This document shows positions 33,426 to 45,205 of a stretch of DNA of 64,000 bases, piece after piece. Position numbers and translations under genes: made by a program. The notes beneath the pieces are model-generated. The model was not told the origin of the DNA and did no database searches. It worked only from the letters and a program-made list of their open reading frames with translations. The DNA lies in contig CM037832.1 in NCBI GenBank assembly GCA_021234535.1, forward strand, positions 2,114,359 through 2,178,358, given 5' to 3'. This DNA is from Stichopus chloronotus (taxonomy: Eukaryota > Echinodermata > Holothuroidea > Aspidochirotida > Stichopodidae). Position 1 is the stretch's first letter. Every line of letters begins with the position of its first letter.

Positions 33426-34330
33426 ATGTGAACACTTTATTCCTCTGGATGCAAGAAACTGACAGGAGCTATCGATATCTGAATGTAATGCTCTTTTCCA
33501 TGAATCTTTGTTGTCTGTGATGTTGAATCTAGATGGAGTCACCTGTTCCTCTTGCTGAGGACCAATGTCAGTATTCGGTCCTCGGTGAAGCAAAACGTTC
33601 GTGTTCCCGGGGTCACGTGGTTTATGGTGCAAAATTGCATTCGATTGGTACGAGGAAAAAAAAGTACTTCAGATCGACAAGTATGTTGACTTAGCCCTTC
33701 GAGACCGTCATCATGTTAGCCCTGAATGAGACTCGGAAACATTTTATAACGGTTCACAAAGTTTGCTGCGTAGATGACAATTGTGTCGCTGCAGGTTTTT
33801 TCTGTTTTGTATTCACTCCCATTGGTTTGTTTGGGACTGGAACTTTCAATTTTTGCAGTCTGCAACTACATGGGATTCGGAAATGAATGATATCAAGATT
33901 AATGCCACTGAGGGGTTTTTCTTAGGAATGTATCGATTTTCCAGTGGGAAAGTCATTTTGTTTTGTTTTCGAAAGTTGATTGGACACTTATCAGAACTTT
34001 TGTCTATCCAAGCAATGGTCTGGAGACAGTCTTATTGTTCTTCACCAATTATGTGCCTGATTTAATGCTTTACAATGAGATATGTCTTGTTACTGGAGTC
34101 CTGGGATGGCATTTAGCATTCTTTTGATGTTCATGAAGAATGTGCACCTCAACTACAAGCTCTCTAGAACATTTTTTTGCTCAAAGCAATTTGTCCATTT
34201 GAAGGGTGATCTTTTTACAAAAGAGGAAAGAAAAAATTGACATGTATGCTTTTGATTTTGAGCATATGACTCAATTGCAAGCCAAGAAATGTAACATGCC
34301 TGTTATCTTTATTTTTCATTATTTTGTGCT

Positions 34331-34550
34331 GTAAGTCAAATCTTAAGATTCTCATAACCTGTTTTCTGTTTAAAAAACTTAAAAACAAACTTACATGGAA
34401 GAAGATAAATCTTTTACTCAAACTGTTCTCTGAAAAAGGCGTAAGTCAAATGATAAGATTCTCATAACCTGTTTCCTGGTTAAAAAACTTAGACACAAAC
34501 ATACATGGAAGAAGAGCAATCTTTTACTCAAACTGTTCTCTGAAAAAGGT
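34331..34550. repeat. Tandem duplication, 110-bp unit, two copies
   Basis: GTAAGTCAAAT opens both copies (34331 and 34441). They share CTCATAACCTGTTT, ACATGGAAGAAGA and the end TCTCTGAAAAAGG, at about 90 percent identity. Confidence 0.93.
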
Positions 34551-34689
34551 TGTTCTATTGGAAAGAAAAGCTGTTATGATTGAGAAATGTGATTTCATTT
34601 CAGGTTGTCCATGATATTAAATGTAAAGGATTTGCAGTCGAATCACTGGAACCTCTCACGTGATGCATGTCGTATGTGCCACGACGGGA

Positions 34690-34825
34690 CAGCCACCTGG
34701 ACGATTCCCCCCCGTGCAAATTTCCCGCAGCAAAATTCCTCGGACAACCTCCTCTGAAGAATTCTCACCTCAACAATTCCCCACCAAAAGAATTCCACCT
34801 TGGGCAACCTTCCCCTGCCTGACAT
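34690..34825. repeat. Degenerate AATTCC-type minisatellite
   Basis: A recurrent word GGACAATTCCCCCC, decayed to AAATTTCCC, AAATTCCTC, GAATTCTCACC, CAATTCCCCACC and GAATTCCACC, at 16-20 bp spacing. Confidence 0.6.
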
Positions 34826-35094
34826 TTTTGGGAATTGTCTGGAACTGTATGTACATCAATCTGCTTTTTAATGTGGAATTGCGCTGTTGAATTCCACTCT
34901 TCACAATTATGTTAAACAACAGAGATGAGCATCTTCTCTTGGGCGTGGCCCCGTTGGTTGTGAATGAAACTCGTGAAAATGTACCTAGCCATCAGAAAAT
35001 CTGGCAAATTTAACAACAAAATCAGACTGAAGATGGTGAATGTTGGCGATAAAATTAACCCAGATTTTTAAGTGGCTGCAATTTCTTTATGTAA

Positions 35095-35450
35095 CAGTAT
35101 TTCCAGTAGGGTAACCTGCACTGACCTCATGTGGTATGTAGATTGGCCATACTGAGTGGATGATCCCTGTTGTTCTTGGTGGAGGTCAAAGGTCATTTGA
35201 AGTTGGCAGAGGTCAAAATATGAAAAGCGTATGAAAACATAATATCTCAAGAAGGGTAACCTTCACTGACCTCATCCTTGGTGTGTGGGTTATTCATACT
35301 GAGTAAATGATCCCTATTGTTTTTGGTGGAGGTCAAAGTTCATCAGAGGTCAAACTGTGAAAACGTAAACACAATATCTCCAGAAGGGTGACTGACCTCA
35401 TACTTGGTGTGTGGGTTGGTCATTACTGAGTAGATGATCCCTATTGTATT
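35095..35450. repeat. Tandem repeat with GAGGTCAAAG and TGACCTC words, about 2.5 copies
   Basis: The anchor ATGATCCCT.TTGT recurs near 35159, 35306 and 35433. Each unit contains ATATCTC.AGAAGGGT, CTGACCTCAT, GTGTGGGTT and GGTGGAGGTCAAAG. A diverged inverted copy lies at 46195-46320. Confidence 0.85.
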
Positions 35451-35997
35451 GACTAGTTACTGTTGAACGTAATCATTCAGAAAACCAAATATTGTTTCAG
35501 AGTGAGTAAGCTCCATTGTTTATTAATCAGTGGTAAGGCTGCACCGGTGACAGTCAGATAGTTGGATTATTGCCGACAATAGCAGTTTCAGTGCTGTGTG
35601 GGCTCAGCAAACAGAGTGAAGCAGCGAGTGTTTCCAAGTGACTGTGTTGCAAGAATGCACTCAGTGCATCAGTGGAGTAAACGATTGCTCATCCTCATGC
35701 CAATTAAGAAAAAACCAAGAAGAATAACTGTAACTGATCTTATACTTCTCATGTGGGAAATGTTTGTTATAATATAGCCTTGTAGCTAGGAATCACAAAG
35801 CTTTTTGCCTTTCTGGTTTAAGAACTTAATTTAAGCTGCAAAATGTAAAACTTTCTTTAAGTGTTCAGTAAAGCTATTACTCTGTGAGGAGTTTTTTGAA
35901 GGATAAATGCCATAGGATTTGAATATCAGTTGGCGATGTTTACAGTGAAAAGCCAAAGAACATAGCTTGATTTAGTTTACGTTAGGAACTGTTTAGC

Positions 35998-36003
35998 AAT
36001 AAA
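35998..36003 (+). promoter_or_regulatory. Candidate poly(A) signal for RPRD1
   Basis: First clear AATAAA after the stop codon on the plus strand. Further AATAAA occur at 36243 and 36747, and an ATTAAA variant at about 34617. Which one is used cannot be told from sequence. Confidence 0.3.
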
Positions 36004-39000
36004 TTATCTTCGATAGTTAGGACACTGGAAAGCAGTTACAATATCAGTGTCAGGTAGAAATGACCATGTTTGCTGTAGGACTGTTAGCCAAAGAACATGC
36101 TGTCAGTAAGAGCATCTGAAGGTGGTTCGCAGTAGAGCACACTGCCTGTTAACTATACATTATGACATTGTTCATTCTTCTGTCAGTATTACATTGCCAG
36201 GGAGAAATATTTGGATAAGTCCTTTTGAAATTTTAGTCACTAAATAAAAACAAAATTCACCTTTTGTTTAATAACAGAAAGGCAAAAAGATCAAGCAGAT
36301 ATTTCCCCTGTGAAAATAGTAACATGTATAAGAGTTGGGGCTCCTGTTGCCCATTTGTTCTGTAGTTCAGTTTTAATGAACTGCATAGTATTGTATCACT
36401 GAAAGGATAATGAAGTCATCCGAATTTTCTTTTAATCATTAATTTTAATTATTTTCTCATCGAAGTCATCATCGAACTCAATTGCAATTGCATGATTGCT
36501 CTTTTTTTTTCATGGTTCATCCTGACGGTTATGAATGGGTGCATTGTTGTTTGCAGCAGTAAAATTACATGGTGGGGGAGGGGAACCGTGCTGGAATATT
36601 TTTGCTTCGCAGAAAGTCTTGCTTTCAAGCTTTGTGGTTAAGAGGGAGGCATTCCCATGCATGACTGCAAACTAATGGTAGATATCTTTAAAAAAAAGGG
36701 GAACAAGTGAAAACCGTATATGTTGTACTTATCTTTCATGGAAAATAATAAAAGTTGACTTGTTAACTGTCAGTTGTTATGGAAGATGTAAATCTTAAGT
36801 GAAGGTAGCAAACCTTGTCGGATGTTGTCAACTGTTCTGACTGCACTGAAGAGACAACACAGCCACTTGTCATGTGTTTGTTTGGTGTTCAAGGCAGCCT
36901 GGATTAGGCTGTGTCCAGCAACTGACAGTTAAGCCCCGTTTCTCAAAAAGCAAAAAAAAAATTCTTTTGCAGCGCTTGCAGAATGTCTGGTTGTGTTAAG
37001 TTCTGATTATTCAGTTTGGAGTACTTTCCCCACCGGGGGGGGGGCTTTATAAATTCAATTTTTCTCGAAGGTATCATTTAGAAGTTATTTTCTTCATAAA
37101 GCTCTCAAAAGGTTCAAGGCAGGTGCGGGAAGGAAACTTGTCAAAACTCCAATTCAGTGGAGTACTTCCATGTACAGTACTTCTCCTTTGAAGGAAACTC
37201 GGTAATTGCCTGCAGCTTCTTATATTTTGTTTATTTCAGTCCGACAGAAAACAGTATTTGAAGAATTAATTTGGCATTCAAGACACATTTGGGTAATGAT
37301 TGACTCATTACGATGGTGATTTTTGACATAAAAATCATCAAAAGCAGTACCAATGTGCTACCTGTAGTCATTTGTACATTTTTTTTTTGGACCTGATTTT
37401 TTTCATAGGTTCTTAATCTTTGCCAAGGTACCCAGAATTGTGTGCAATTTAAAATGAAAAGAAGGGCATCTCCACATGACAAATTCATTTTTTGAGTGCT
37501 TCTGCAATATGCTCCTGGTTGTTCCTTTTTCTTTTTCATTGCCTTTCCCTTTTTCCTCTTTTGTATTTTATACCTGAAGTGAAATTTGCAAGTTGTGAGC
37601 TGTTTTTCTTTTCCTCCTTTTGCTGACCCATAGCAGTAGTGTTTTCACTGGTGACCTATTTTAGTATTTTAAGACCCAGATCCAAAATTACTACCCTGTT
37701 CCTTCATAAAATGAAAAAGGATGCAACCGCCATGCGAACGCAGTGTCAGATTGCTGAATTTTGCCCACTTCATACTCAGTAATAGTTCAAAAAGGAATGT
37801 TCTTCCTTTTGTCATGGAAAATCAGCGGCCGTATGAATTAGTAGGTTTACACTAGTAAAGTCCCTCCACACAATTTGATATTAGGCACTCTGGAAGTTCT
37901 GATGTTTTGGTTGGGTACCCGGGCACCCGATGGGTAGGAGAAAAGAAAAACCCGGTTTTTATTTTCAGGAATCGATGAGAGCACCACGTAGCAGCTTTAA
38001 TTTTGACAGAAATTTTTTATTGGTTCGCTCTCACATTTACAGCTGGACGATTGCAGCAGATGTACATAATCGCAGAGAAAGAATAAAAATTACAAGGATG
38101 TTTCTTCTTCCCCCAGGGATAAAGACTGTCATTGTGGATATATAATCTCTATACAAATTTGGACTACACAAAGAATGTTTCTGTCTGTGCAGGCTGGCCT
38201 GTTGGAGAAACACTCTCAGTGCTGTGGCTGATGGAAAATATTCCCCTTGATCAATGAAAATGGGCCACTTCAGCTCAATTGACGACATGGAAACAAACTT
38301 TTCCGATCCTTTGCTAAGTTTTGGCCACTTTTTGGCTAGTGTCAGTGGATGGTGCATAGGTAAAGGTGGGCTTTGTTTGCCATCAGGTGTACCTTCATTA
38401 TTTACAAGTCAGTCCAAAAAAACAAACAGCTATCTCCACCACCCCAAAAAGAAAAAAATGGTGATTCTATTTCCTAAATCTGAATCTTTGTTTTACCCTG
38501 GCATAGCATTACCGTATAGATCTTTGAAAATAATGTCCATGAGCAAACGTTGCAATTACATCGCACACTGCTTCAGCTAGCACTGCCCATGAAAGTAACA
38601 TCTAGGCGGGCCTTATTGTTGTTACATTGATGGCAGTGTTTCCCACCGATGATGAAGTTGCATCCTGTAACAGTTGGCAATGCTAGAATCTTCTCTAACA
38701 GTCAGTAGCTTTGAAGTGCATATTTAAATGAATAGTGTGTTTGAAATACCACCAGAGGCAGAGACCTACCACATGGATCTAAAATGTGAACCTGGCAGTC
38801 ACATTAATGAATCCATCTTGATTCCAATTGTCTGTCCCATTGTCTTTGTGTAGTACAGTGATACAGTAGGTATCTGGAAATGTTTTCATCTTTATTATCT
38901 ACAATATATGTTCTCGTAACCAGCTTACCCCAGGCAAAGAGGAGACTGATGGTTATTCAACAGTAGAAATTTAGTATTAAAGTGCCCACATTTTGAAGAC

Positions 39001-39164
39001 CATTCCGGTCACGCTGTAGGTAGATGAGGCTCACAAGGCTTGCTTGTTGATGTTTTCTGTGTTCATTGCTATTGTTATACTTTGAAAATTATCAAGATTG
39101 TAGTTTTGCAACTTTTGTCTCAATCTTGCAAGAGTTAAAATCAAAATTATTCCGATCCCCATAT

Positions 39165-39215
39165 TTGCAAAGAGAGGGAGAGAGACAGGGAGAGAGACAG
39201 GGAGAGAGGGAGACT
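39165..39215. repeat. (GAGA/GACA)n purine repeat
   Basis: GAGAGGGAGAGAGACAGGGA-type repeat of about 50 bp. Confidence 0.9.
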
Positions 39216-41703
39216 AGAATGGTTTTTAAAAGAAGATCTCAAACCTGCATGACTTGTCTCACGATTGAGTTTGATTAAATTGTTCCAGTTTGTCACCAGT
39301 GAAGTGACTTTAATGTAGTATTGTTACAAAGATGAAAGCAGAAAGATTGAGATTATTCAAGTTTGTGAAATTATTGTGCCATGTTAAGATACAAAAGCCT
39401 TTTGAAGTGTAGTCAATATGCATATAAAAAGAACGATGGATATTAGTGAACAAACACTTCTTCAATAATTTACATTCCCCCCCCAAGTTTTGGCTTATAT
39501 TCACAATGTAGTACAAACAAATTAAAAAAAAATAATCAGAATTGTAGCTGTCTTTTACAAAACAGCACAGTGGAGGAGGCAGCCTCTGGATTAGTTGAAA
39601 ACATCTGTGCAATCTTACACTGGCAGATCAAAGTCCTTGGTTTGGCAGGCACCTATCCGATGTTACAATGATATGTGGAGGGGTGTATTTGTGTCCCTGT
39701 CATCTTCAAAAAAGTTTGCTATAACCAAATGCCCTCATATATTTGATTTGGTTCAACAAAAGCTGAAGCTGATTTTCTTCTAAAAAAGTTTTTGCTTTCG
39801 TAGGTATATAAATTCTGTATTCAAGCTTTTTGGTCCACCTTTGGGGTCATGGCCTCTGCTGACTAGCTTCCACCCAGATCTGCCAGAGCAGTCTCATATT
39901 TGAAGCTTAATGTGATGATCTTGTCGTCAACTTTGCCATGTAAGCCATAAATGTGCAAATATGCTGAGGACAATGATTTTGGAAAACAGTTCATTAAATA
40001 CTGGTGCCATATAGATCCCATAAATTTGCAGCAAAAGTCATTTTGTTAGAGCTGTTTGCCCATGGCCCATACCCTGTGTCGTAACTCTCTTGAATGGTCT
40101 GGTATCTTTCAAGAACTGTGTACATCAATCACCACTGTGGTCCAAAACAGAGATACTTTCAAATTGTTTACCGGTCTGTCGCACTTGTGGACAGGGAGGC
40201 ATTCTGCACTTGTCCGTGGGATCACATTCTTGTGGAAAACTTCAACACTTATGATATTGAATGTACAAGGAAGTACAGACAATGTTTAAACTAATTTGAA
40301 AGATTGACAGTTCACAAACCCAGTTGAAGAGATCTAGCTCAGCAGGGCAGGTGCAACCTTCTTGCAGTTGGAGGGATAAAGGGCACTCTGAAAATACAGA
40401 GGGGGAGGTAAAAACAAATCTACACCCCTGTAAATTGCGGAAATTGGGCACTTTTGTCAAACAGCATTGAAAGTCATGAGGAGATCCTAGTAATGTTTAC
40501 TCAGAAGTGTGTAGCAATTACAAGGATCTATTTAATGACTATATTGCATTTGACAAAAAGTTACCACATTGACAGAATATGTTTTACTCACGACAAACCA
40601 CTGCTGATTTCCTGCCTGTTTTCGTGGTACTCTCAAGTGCTCATGGAACTGTATGAAGTCAAGGTATTTTCAGAAAAGATAAACTAAAGTATGCAGCTGG
40701 CAGTGCAGGTTAATTTTAGCCTGTGGCCATTTTACTGTGATGGCAAGTCGAGTTGTGACAGACATGATCAGATGCCTGTGAGAGAATTTCCAGACTATCC
40801 TAAACTACATGTCACTAAAGGAGAATATTCAATAGTGACCAGACCATACCAGGCATTTTCCCACAACAGTGACAACCAGTTGGTCTACAAAGATATTGAA
40901 AGAGTAATGCATTTTAATATAGATCATGTTTGAAATGGCTTCATGAATAAGTCATAATCACCGTGTGATGACGGAAAAGTCTCACATAGTTTTGTTGTCC
41001 CTTGTTTCTGTGTGACTTCTACGTCATAGGCTTCGTTGGCATATTCAAAAATTTTGTACGATCCGTATTTACGCACAAAGACTCGGAGCATATTGAATGT
41101 TGTTGACATTGTAGTTTCATATTATTTTACCGAGACCTTACGAGAAATATTTTAACTATTGTCTGGCCTGTTCTTTTAATCCTGCTAACGACTGAATGGT
41201 CATTGTGAGGCTAAATGTGCAATCCTTTTAGAAATGCTGTCAACCGTTCACTGTGTTTGCTGTCGTGTAGTAAAACTCATTTCTTACACTCTTTCTCAGC
41301 ATGACTTTCAAAAGTCCTCACTTTTCATTAGTCTTGCCAGGTGGCATTGTTCTAGTTACAATTTAACTGTTTTTTATTCACAGTCACAGTTTTTACATCA
41401 TGTTTTTTTTTTTTTTTTGTACAGCTTTTGCTCTGTTTTACAGATTGTACTAAAAATTACGTCACATTCATAGGATAAGCCGCACAGATAGCTCCTCTGT
41501 GAAATCTCCCGAGTTCTCCTAGTAATATCTCCCCACTGTGAAGTTTTGATTTTTGCAAATATGCTTAATATCTCTCACAGTGATGAAAAATGACCTGGTT
41601 CAGAATTTTCAGTGCTAGGTATCAAAAGTATTGAATCAATGATTCTGCTTGTGCAATGGTACCAACATGATCTCCTGCAATGACACAGCAATTGTTAAAA
41701 CTA

Positions 41704-41841
41704 AAAATACTTAGGCCCCACTATGATGACATCCATGCGTGCGAGCACTGTGTTAAAGGGAGCACGAACTTTGGCTGTATAAATTACGGGTCAGTCTTGG
41801 TCAGTGAGCACCATAGCGCATATTTGCTTCAAATGTGAAGA
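41704..41841. repeat. Dispersed repeat shared with the EDEM2 5' flank
   Basis: Opens AAAATACTTAGGCCCC and carries ATGATGACAT, CATGCGTGC and TTTGGCTGTA, ending TTTGCTTCAAAT. About 85-90 percent identical, in the same orientation, to 55565-55699. Confidence 0.88.
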
Positions 41842-43439
41842 CGATTAACTGTGTGTCTTCAAAAAAGTAAACCAAATTCCACATTTTGTAGAATTAATAT
41901 TCCTGGATGGACTTTGTTCAGTTGATGACTACACGTTGTTTGTGGTTACGAAAATGAACACTTACCTCAGATTCTTTTATAAAGGTTATTTCATGCTAGC
42001 ACCCATCAATGTCATCATAGTAGTGTCCAATTATTCCTCGTTAAAACCCGTCGCTGTCTGCTGGGAGATGTCAGCATGTCTGCATTCATTGTGAGGTGTA
42101 CTTGTACTGATTTCATCTATTTTAGTCGAAAAAAGATTTGCTTTGTAGGGATTACAATTCATCGAATTTGAGTCACTTGAAGGGTTTTATGCCTCCTAAC
42201 TTTCATTTCTTTGAGAGTTAAAGAAAGGCAGCAAAACATATATACAACCATCGAGAAAAGTTCTACTTTCAGTCAGATATTTTACTTATCCTCAAGACAA
42301 ATCAAATTTGCATTGCATCAGTTTAACAGTTATTTCCAGGGCAGTATATTGGCCCTGCTGAAAAGCCAGGGGAATTTGTAACAATATGACATCGTGTATA
42401 TTTACTTGTACATACTGAAACCATAAATTTGTTACATCTTCAAAGCAAAAACTTAGTCGTTGTGTTTCTTTACAAGAATTATGTTCATATTTTGTTTCTT
42501 TTTTTTTTTGCTTTTTACTGTCAAGAACACTCATGAAACATATTTGAAGTCAGGGTTGATACTATTGCTGATCATTTGGATGCACTATATCTCTTAAAAA
42601 TGCACACAGAGTGTAACAATGTGCTTCATCATGTTTTGCAACAAAACAGTTCTGATACTGGTTAAAAGGAAGAAGAAAAAAACCTATTTTCTTTTTGACA
42701 ATCCCTACCCTTCTCGTCATGGGCACGCCCTTGGACAATTTGGAGGTAAAAATTCGTTTGCTTTTTCTAACCAAGTAAAAAGGAATGACAAAATATCCTT
42801 TGGTAAATTAAGATCGTGATTATTGAGACTTAAAACCCTAATCTCTGCTGCTGAAGAAAATTCAACTCCCCCAATGACAAAAGAAAGCTTGAGGTCTGAA
42901 ACACAGAAAAGTTCAAACTTTTAACCATTTAATGTGATTCCTCACTGCCAGAAATCTGTTGTATGCATTTGTTAAAAGATGAAGATGAAAAAAAAAAAAA
43001 CGAGGTATCAAGACTGTGACATATCAAGAATGTGAGAGCTTCAAATGTCAACTCTTAATGAAGGAAATAGACAGGAAATAAATACATGAAAACAGCATCT
43101 GAGATGGTTGACACAGGACCAGACAGGCCAAGAAATTTATTAATTTTGCACGGACTGACCTCAGCATTGTTACTTTTGTTACGTACGATGATTTTAAAAT
43201 TGACATTGCATTGACCTTAAATGACCTCTGAAGTATGACTAAATCTTCAACAAGTCAGCACTCAATGTGAGAACACATGCCTCATGTGTGAAACTAAAAC
43301 CAGCCTTTCTGTATGAGTTAACCGCCAAAAGAAGCTTTTGACCTAAAAATAGGCTTGATTGACTCTTGACAGCTCCCACATTCCAATGACAAGTTACGAC
43401 ATATAGACTAAAGATTTTCTGCAAAATTGCCACTTATTC

Positions 43440-43900
43440 ACTTCAAAAATCAGAGGAACAAATTACAAGATGCTATAAGTTTTCATTTGAACATTTGGCA
43501 GAATACTGTTTAGTTGCTCAGTTAGATATGGATAAGTTAACATTCTCCGGAAATTGTTTTGTTGAACCCCCAGAAAAGCAGTGAACATGTCAACATTGAA
43601 CAGAAAATTTCTGCATTGACAAGATGTGATAAGTTGTCACTTTGACATTTTGCAAAAGAAAAAATTGTTTGAATGCTCATTGGAGAATGGAGTGAACAAG
43701 TCAACATTTGCAGAAAATTGTTAAATTGACAAGAAGTCATATTAAAGTTGTCACTTAAACTTTTCTCTGAAAATTGTTTCATTGCTCGCCTATAAAGAAG
43801 TGAACATGTCCAAATTTTGCACAAAATGGTCAAATTAAGAAGATGTGTTAAGTTGCCATTTGAACATTTTGCCGAAAAGTTGCATAGTTCACATAACAGG
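43440..43900. repeat. Imperfect tandem repeat of about 110 bp, about four copies
   Basis: GTGAACATGTCAACATT-like anchors at about 43580, 43692 and 43801, with AAGTTGTCACTT and GAAAATTGTTT internal words. A more decayed copy precedes them. Confidence 0.8.
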
Positions 43901-44726
43901 ACTTACTTGCAATTAGTCACTTCCCTGTTTTATTTTATGTCTTTTTTTTTGTTATCTAGACATCTTGCAGAATATTGTCAACTTACAGTGCAAATTATAT
44001 TCTTATCTTAAAGGCACTTTTAAGCTTCTGTACTTTTTTATTCATATGAAAATGATAGAAACTTAGACAGAGACCATGTTTACAATGTAACCATACCATA
44101 ACTGGATATGAGAATATAAGTTGTTATGACATAAAAGAACAAAACATGTATATTGCACATGAGCTAAATGGAACATTTCTAAATTTGTTTTAGTACTGAT
44201 TATGCCTTGATAAAAACAGATCACACATAATGACCCCTCCCTCATTCTGTTGCTTCAGTTAGTTTCCTCACATATCCATGATTTGGCTCGGCAATACAGC
44301 ACAAAAGAAAGTCCCAGTTGAAACTCTGTACCCATGAAGTAGTGAATTTAGTAGTATCAAATTGACAATGAAATTGATCTTGCTAAACAGGGTTAAATGC
44401 TCCTACTCACCTTCTGTTACAAACACAGCATCTACTTTATAATTTATACTTTCTTGATTCTCTCTTGGTGGTTTCTTACTTCAAGGTGAAGCTTCAAGGT
44501 TGTCAGCTTGCACAAGCAGTTAGAACGTTTGTAGCAGCTCTTGTTAGCATCAACACAATGATGACATTCAGCTTACCTCAAATTACTTCCTTTGTCACTT
44601 TTAATGGTCTGCTTCCTCACATTCTGTTTTTTCCTCAAACCACACTCATTCCTCTACACAATCTGTGCTGGGAAGTTCTGTTACGTTTTCATGACTCGGG
44701 TCATTGAAAACAACTTCTCAACTGAA

Positions 44727-44732
44727 TTTATT
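44727..44732 (-). promoter_or_regulatory. Candidate poly(A) signal for EDEM2
   Basis: AATAAA on the minus strand 36 bp after the stop codon; a second lies at 44037-44042. The near one would give an unusually short 3' UTR. Confidence 0.35.
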
Positions 44733-44767
44733 CCATGGTTTCCACAGAAACTGGGCATAGTTTCTCA

Positions 44768-45205
44768 TCATTCTTCGAGATCAGGAAACATTTCACCTAA
44801 GATTGAGAGCTTTGAATGGAATGACTGAGTAGAACAGTTGTTCCTTCTGGTTAATTCTTCATTCTCTGCATTCGAATGTACCTCCTGTATGTACCTCTCC
44901 AACCACTTGAGTCTCGCCTCCCTCTGGTGCACATTCTTCAGGAGGGCTTCCAGCGACCGCATCTCATTTTCTCTCCAGCAGCAGTCCAGAGCACTGACAT
45001 CTATGGGGTGGGCCTCAGTGTTGAATATGTAACCCCCCGCGTCGACGACGCACCTCCTATTGGCGTGGGTCACCAGGGTGCCTTCACTACCATTGCCATG
45101 GAGATAATGGTCTGGATGAAAGAGCAGGTAAAGGTACTTTGTGGTCTCAGATAGAAAAAAGGATTCCATTCGGTTGTCCTTTGAATGTTGTCGAGCATCT
45201 TTAAT
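44768..45205 (-). CDS. EDEM2: EDEM2 exon 10 (C-terminal part of GH47 domain and tail)
   Basis: Residues 412-556 and [21 protein letters not shown] and [13 protein letters not shown] are GH47/EDEM2 signatures. NGS at 449 is a sequon. The tail keeps Cys535 and [10 protein letters not shown]. Acceptor CTTCCAG. Confidence 0.97.
   Translation of the reverse strand: MKDARQHSKDNRMESFFLSETTKYLYLLFHPDHYLHGNGSEGTLVTHANRRCVVDAGGYIFNTEAHPIDVSALDCCWRENEMRSLEALLKNVHQREARLKWLERYIQEVHSNAENEELTRRNNCSTQSFHSKLSILGEMFPDLEE

Larger units (their letters stand above)
33426..44767. other. Convergent intergenic region with the 3' UTRs of RPRD1 and EDEM2
   Basis: About 11.3 kb between the two stop codons. Contents: a 110-bp tandem duplication (34331-34550), a degenerate minisatellite (34690-34825), a GACCTC-type tandem repeat (35095-35450), a GAGA repeat (39165-39215), a dispersed repeat (41704-41841) and a tandem repeat of about 110 bp (43440-43900). 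None of the short frames shows a recognisable domain. Confidence 0.55.

Noticed and set aside
33781..34065. 94-codon plus-strand frame after RPRD1
   Set aside because: Lies in the probable 3' UTR with no domain or acceptor.
44876..45154. 92-codon plus-strand frame
   Set aside because: Antisense shadow of EDEM2 exon 10.
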